From contig CAVSLS010000021.1 in NCBI GenBank assembly GCA_963728845.1, positions 434,001 through 498,000 on the forward strand: a stretch of 64,000 bases of DNA, given 5' to 3'. Shown here in pieces: positions 62,327-64,000 of the stretch. The DNA is from Bog-473 sp963728845. GTDB taxonomy: Bacteria > Actinomycetota > Acidimicrobiia > Acidimicrobiales > RAAP-2. The position numbers were made by a program, and so were the translations under genes. Positions within the stretch are counted from its first letter, which is position 1. The number at the start of each line of letters is the position of its first letter. The notes below the pieces were generated by a model that worked only from the letters and a program-made list of their open reading frames with translations, searched no databases and was not told where the DNA came from.

Positions 62327-63517
62327 TCAGCTGCGCGGGACGTCCTTCCAGGCCAGTTCCTTGTCCGTACGGACGTCGCCGGGGAGGCCGAGCACCCGCT
62401 CGCCGAGGATGTTGCGCATGACCTCGGAGGTACCGCCCTCGATGGAGTTGGCGCGCACGCGCAGGAAGAGCTTGTGCACGTCGGGCGAGCCCATGCCGAC
62501 CTGGTCGGGTCGGACCATCGGGTAGCCGGCCGGGAACAGCATGGCCTCGCTGCCGAGCAGGTCCATGCACAGGTCGTAGACCCGCTTGTTCTCCTCGGCG
62601 AAGGCCAGTTTGGCCACCGATCCCTCGGGCCCGGGCGTCCCGGCCTTGCGCGTCTGCGCGGCACGGGCGTTGGTCATGGAGAACGCCTCGGAACGGATGT
62701 AGCTCGACACGAGGCGGTCGCGCAGGGCGAGGGCGTGTGGAGAGGTGTCACCCTGCCAGCGCTCCTTCCAGATCCTGAGGGCCTCGGCGATCGGTCCGCC
62801 GCCACGCCGCGTGACCGCTCCCCCGATGGAGACGCGCTCGTTCATCAGCGTGGTCACGGCAACGCGCCACCCGTCACCCTCCCCACCGATCCGGGCGCCG
62901 TCGGGCATCCGGACATCGCTGAAGAAGACCTCGTTGAACTCGGCCTCGCCCGTGATCTGGAAGAGCGGCCGCACCTCGACCCCGGGCGCCTTCATGTCGA
63001 CGAGGAACGCCGTCATCCCCTTGTGCTTGGGCACGTCGGGGTTGGTGCGCGCCACGATGAGCCCGAACGAGGAGATGTGCGCCAGCGTCGTCCACACCTT
63101 CTGCCCGTTGAGCACCCACTCGTCGCCGTCACGCTCGGCGCGGGTCGACAGCCCGGCCACGTCCGAGCCGGCGCCGGGCTCGCTGAACAGCTGGCACCAG
63201 ATCTCCTCGTTGGTGAACAGGGGCCGCAGGTAGCGCTCGTTCTGCTCAGACGTCCCGTGGGTGACGATGGTGGGGGCGCACATGCCGTAGCCGATCGGGT
63301 TCTTCACTCCGGCAGCGGGGGCGCCGCCCGCATGGAGGCGCGACTGGGCCTGCTGATGGTCCCTGGGGGTCAGGCCCAGCCCGCCGCGACCGGAGGGGAA
63401 GTGCAACCAGGCCAGGCCCCGGTCGAACTGCTCCCCCAGGAACTGCTGCGCCGGCGTGGTCGCGGGTGGGAAGTCGGCCAAAAGGCCGTCAACCAGTTCG
63501 TCGACGTTCGCACTCAT
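62327..63517 (-). CDS. Acyl-CoA dehydrogenase
   Basis: 396 residues. FAD flavoprotein that desaturates acyl-CoA esters. GMCAPTIVTHGTSEQNERYLRPLFTNEEIWCQLFSEPGAGSDVAGLSTRAERDGDEWVLNGQKVWTT contains the two ACAD signatures; the C-terminal FLRVRANSIEGGTSEVMRNILGERVLGLPGD is typical of the ACAD clade common in Actinomycetota steroid/aromatic loci. No break. Confidence 0.95.
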   Translation of the reverse strand: MSANVDELVDGLLADFPPATTPAQQFLGEQFDRGLAWLHFPSGRGGLGLTPRDHQQAQSRLHAGGAPAAGVKNPIGYGMCAPTIVTHGTSEQNERYLRPLFTNEEIWCQLFSEPGAGSDVAGLSTRAERDGDEWVLNGQKVWTTLAHISSFGLIVARTNPDVPKHKGMTAFLVDMKAPGVEVRPLFQITGEAEFNEVFFSDVRMPDGARIGGEGDGWRVAVTTLMNERVSIGGAVTRRGGGPIAEALRIWKERWQGDTSPHALALRDRLVSSYIRSEAFSMTNARAAQTRKAGTPGPEGSVAKLAFAEENKRVYDLCMDLLGSEAMLFPAGYPMVRPDQVGMGSPDVHKLFLRVRANSIEGGTSEVMRNILGERVLGLPGDVRTDKELAWKDVPRS

Positions 63518-63618
63518 GCCCGCACCCTATAGCGTGCTCTCGTGCGGGCACCGGCTCATCCCCGACTGATCGGGCTCCCGCCTCGACGCGGTGCCGGGGA
63601 GCACGGAGAGGCGCGCGC

Positions 63619-64000
63619 GTGACGGGCTCCGTCAACCTTCCCGACGGCAGGATCCTCGCCTACGAAGAGTACGGGGACCCCGCAGGATTCCCCGTCCTCA
63701 GCTTCCACGGCGGTCTGAGCTCCCGGCTCGACGCGGCGCCGGCACACGAGGCCGCCGTCGCCAAGGGTGTTCGGCTCGTCTCGCCCGACCGACCGGGCAT
63801 GGGACTGTCGACCTACCAGCCCGAGCGCCGCCTGACGGACTGGCCGTCCGACGTGGAACGGCTCACCGAGGCCCTGGGGATCGGGCGGTTCGCCGTGATG
63901 GGCTGGTCGGCCGGCGGCCCCTACGCCGCGGTCTGTGCCGCCAAGATGGGCGGACGCGTCACGGCGGCGGCACTCCTGTCGAGCGCGGTGCCCCTCGACC
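63619..64000 (+). CDS. Alpha/beta hydrolase, 5' part, cut by window edge
   Basis: GTG 63619 with GGAGAGG eight bases upstream: VTGSVNLPDGRILAYEEYGDPAGFPVLSFHGGLSSRLDAAPAHEAA, VSPDRPGMGLSTYQPERRLTDWPSDV, and the nucleophile elbow VMGWSAGGPYAAVCAA (GWSAGG). The gene is open to base 64000. Proline-iminopeptidase-like or esterase; activity unknown. Confidence 0.88.
   Translation, partial: MTGSVNLPDGRILAYEEYGDPAGFPVLSFHGGLSSRLDAAPAHEAAVAKGVRLVSPDRPGMGLSTYQPERRLTDWPSDVERLTEALGIGRFAVMGWSAGGPYAAVCAAKMGGRVTAAALLSSAVPLD

Noticed and set aside
1..64000. tRNA, rRNA, riboswitch or origin features
   Set aside because: No cloverleaf-like sequence, rRNA block, known riboswitch core or DnaA-box cluster was recognised by eye; a covariance-model search would be needed to exclude them.

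Overview
This window looks like a high-GC Actinomycetota chromosome, most plausibly class Acidimicrobiia or a neighbour. This is an inference from gene content: a mraZ-rsmH-ftsL-ftsI-murE division cluster, ergothioneine genes egtB-egtD, an F420/FMN split-barrel oxidoreductase, an MptB-type polyprenol mannosyltransferase, a mycothiol-type DsbA reductase (Rv2466c-like), DUF3040, DUF2254 and DUF2237 proteins, and many GTG starts and leaderless-looking promoters. No rRNA, tRNA or CRISPR array was seen.

Layout. 1-5.1 kb: division/cell-wall operon on the minus strand (mraZ, rsmH, ftsL, ftsI, partial murE). 5.4-8.9 kb: minus-strand housekeeping genes (lipoate-ligase-like, HNH nuclease, small conserved protein, ROK sugar kinase, DUF3040 and LapA-like membrane proteins). 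9.0-21.9 kb: acyl-CoA ligase, low-molecular-weight phosphatase, CapA protein, a divergent HxlR/AhpD-like redox pair, DUF2254 membrane protein, a divergent GH4 glycosidase/sugar-kinase pair, a drug transporter fused to a MarR-like domain, nitronate monooxygenase, SDR. 22.0-24.7 kb: PadR regulator plus ABC drug exporter. 25.0-27.3 kb: egtB-egtD. 27.3-33.2 kb: envelope genes (YfhO-like membrane protein, UDP-sulfoquinovose-synthase-like SQD1 homologue, MptB-like mannosyltransferase). 33.2-43.5 kb: catabolic genes (PPOX, SnoaL, EthD-like, two SDRs, sulfatase, ArsR regulator, P450, conserved hypothetical, phosphotransferase) and a 36-codon small gene. 43.6-49.7 kb: accessory island of lower GC with a membrane/Ig-domain protein, a methyltransferase gene, an ISL3-type insertion sequence and a truncated second copy of the methyltransferase. 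49.7-64 kb: redox and degradation genes (nitronate monooxygenase, nitroreductase, SRPBCC, M20 peptidase, SDR, DsbA-like, serine hydrolase, TrmO, flavin monooxygenase, haloalkane-dehalogenase-like hydrolase, P450, nitrobindin-like, RpiA, acyl-CoA dehydrogenase, partial hydrolase).

A caution covers the whole annotation. More than twenty otherwise well-conserved genes are split between reading frames by one-base events. Frame-restored proteins look intact, and several affected genes are housekeeping. I read most of these as sequence/assembly indels rather than real pseudogenes, and I annotate each as one gene with the breaks listed. Only the second methyltransferase copy is called a true pseudogene.

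How the genes work together: the left end makes septal peptidoglycan; the PadR/ABC and MFS-MarR loci are drug-efflux circuits with local regulators; the right half combines oxygenases, dehalogenase, nitro-group enzymes, CoA-ester enzymes and SDRs, which suggests breakdown of hydrophobic or xenobiotic compounds, although no complete pathway can be assigned. The most unusual elements are the MFS-MarR fusion, the regulatory DNA between the HxlR and AhpD-like genes and upstream of the ArsR gene, the 36-codon gene abutting a phosphotransferase, and the methyltransferase-IS-methyltransferase arrangement.
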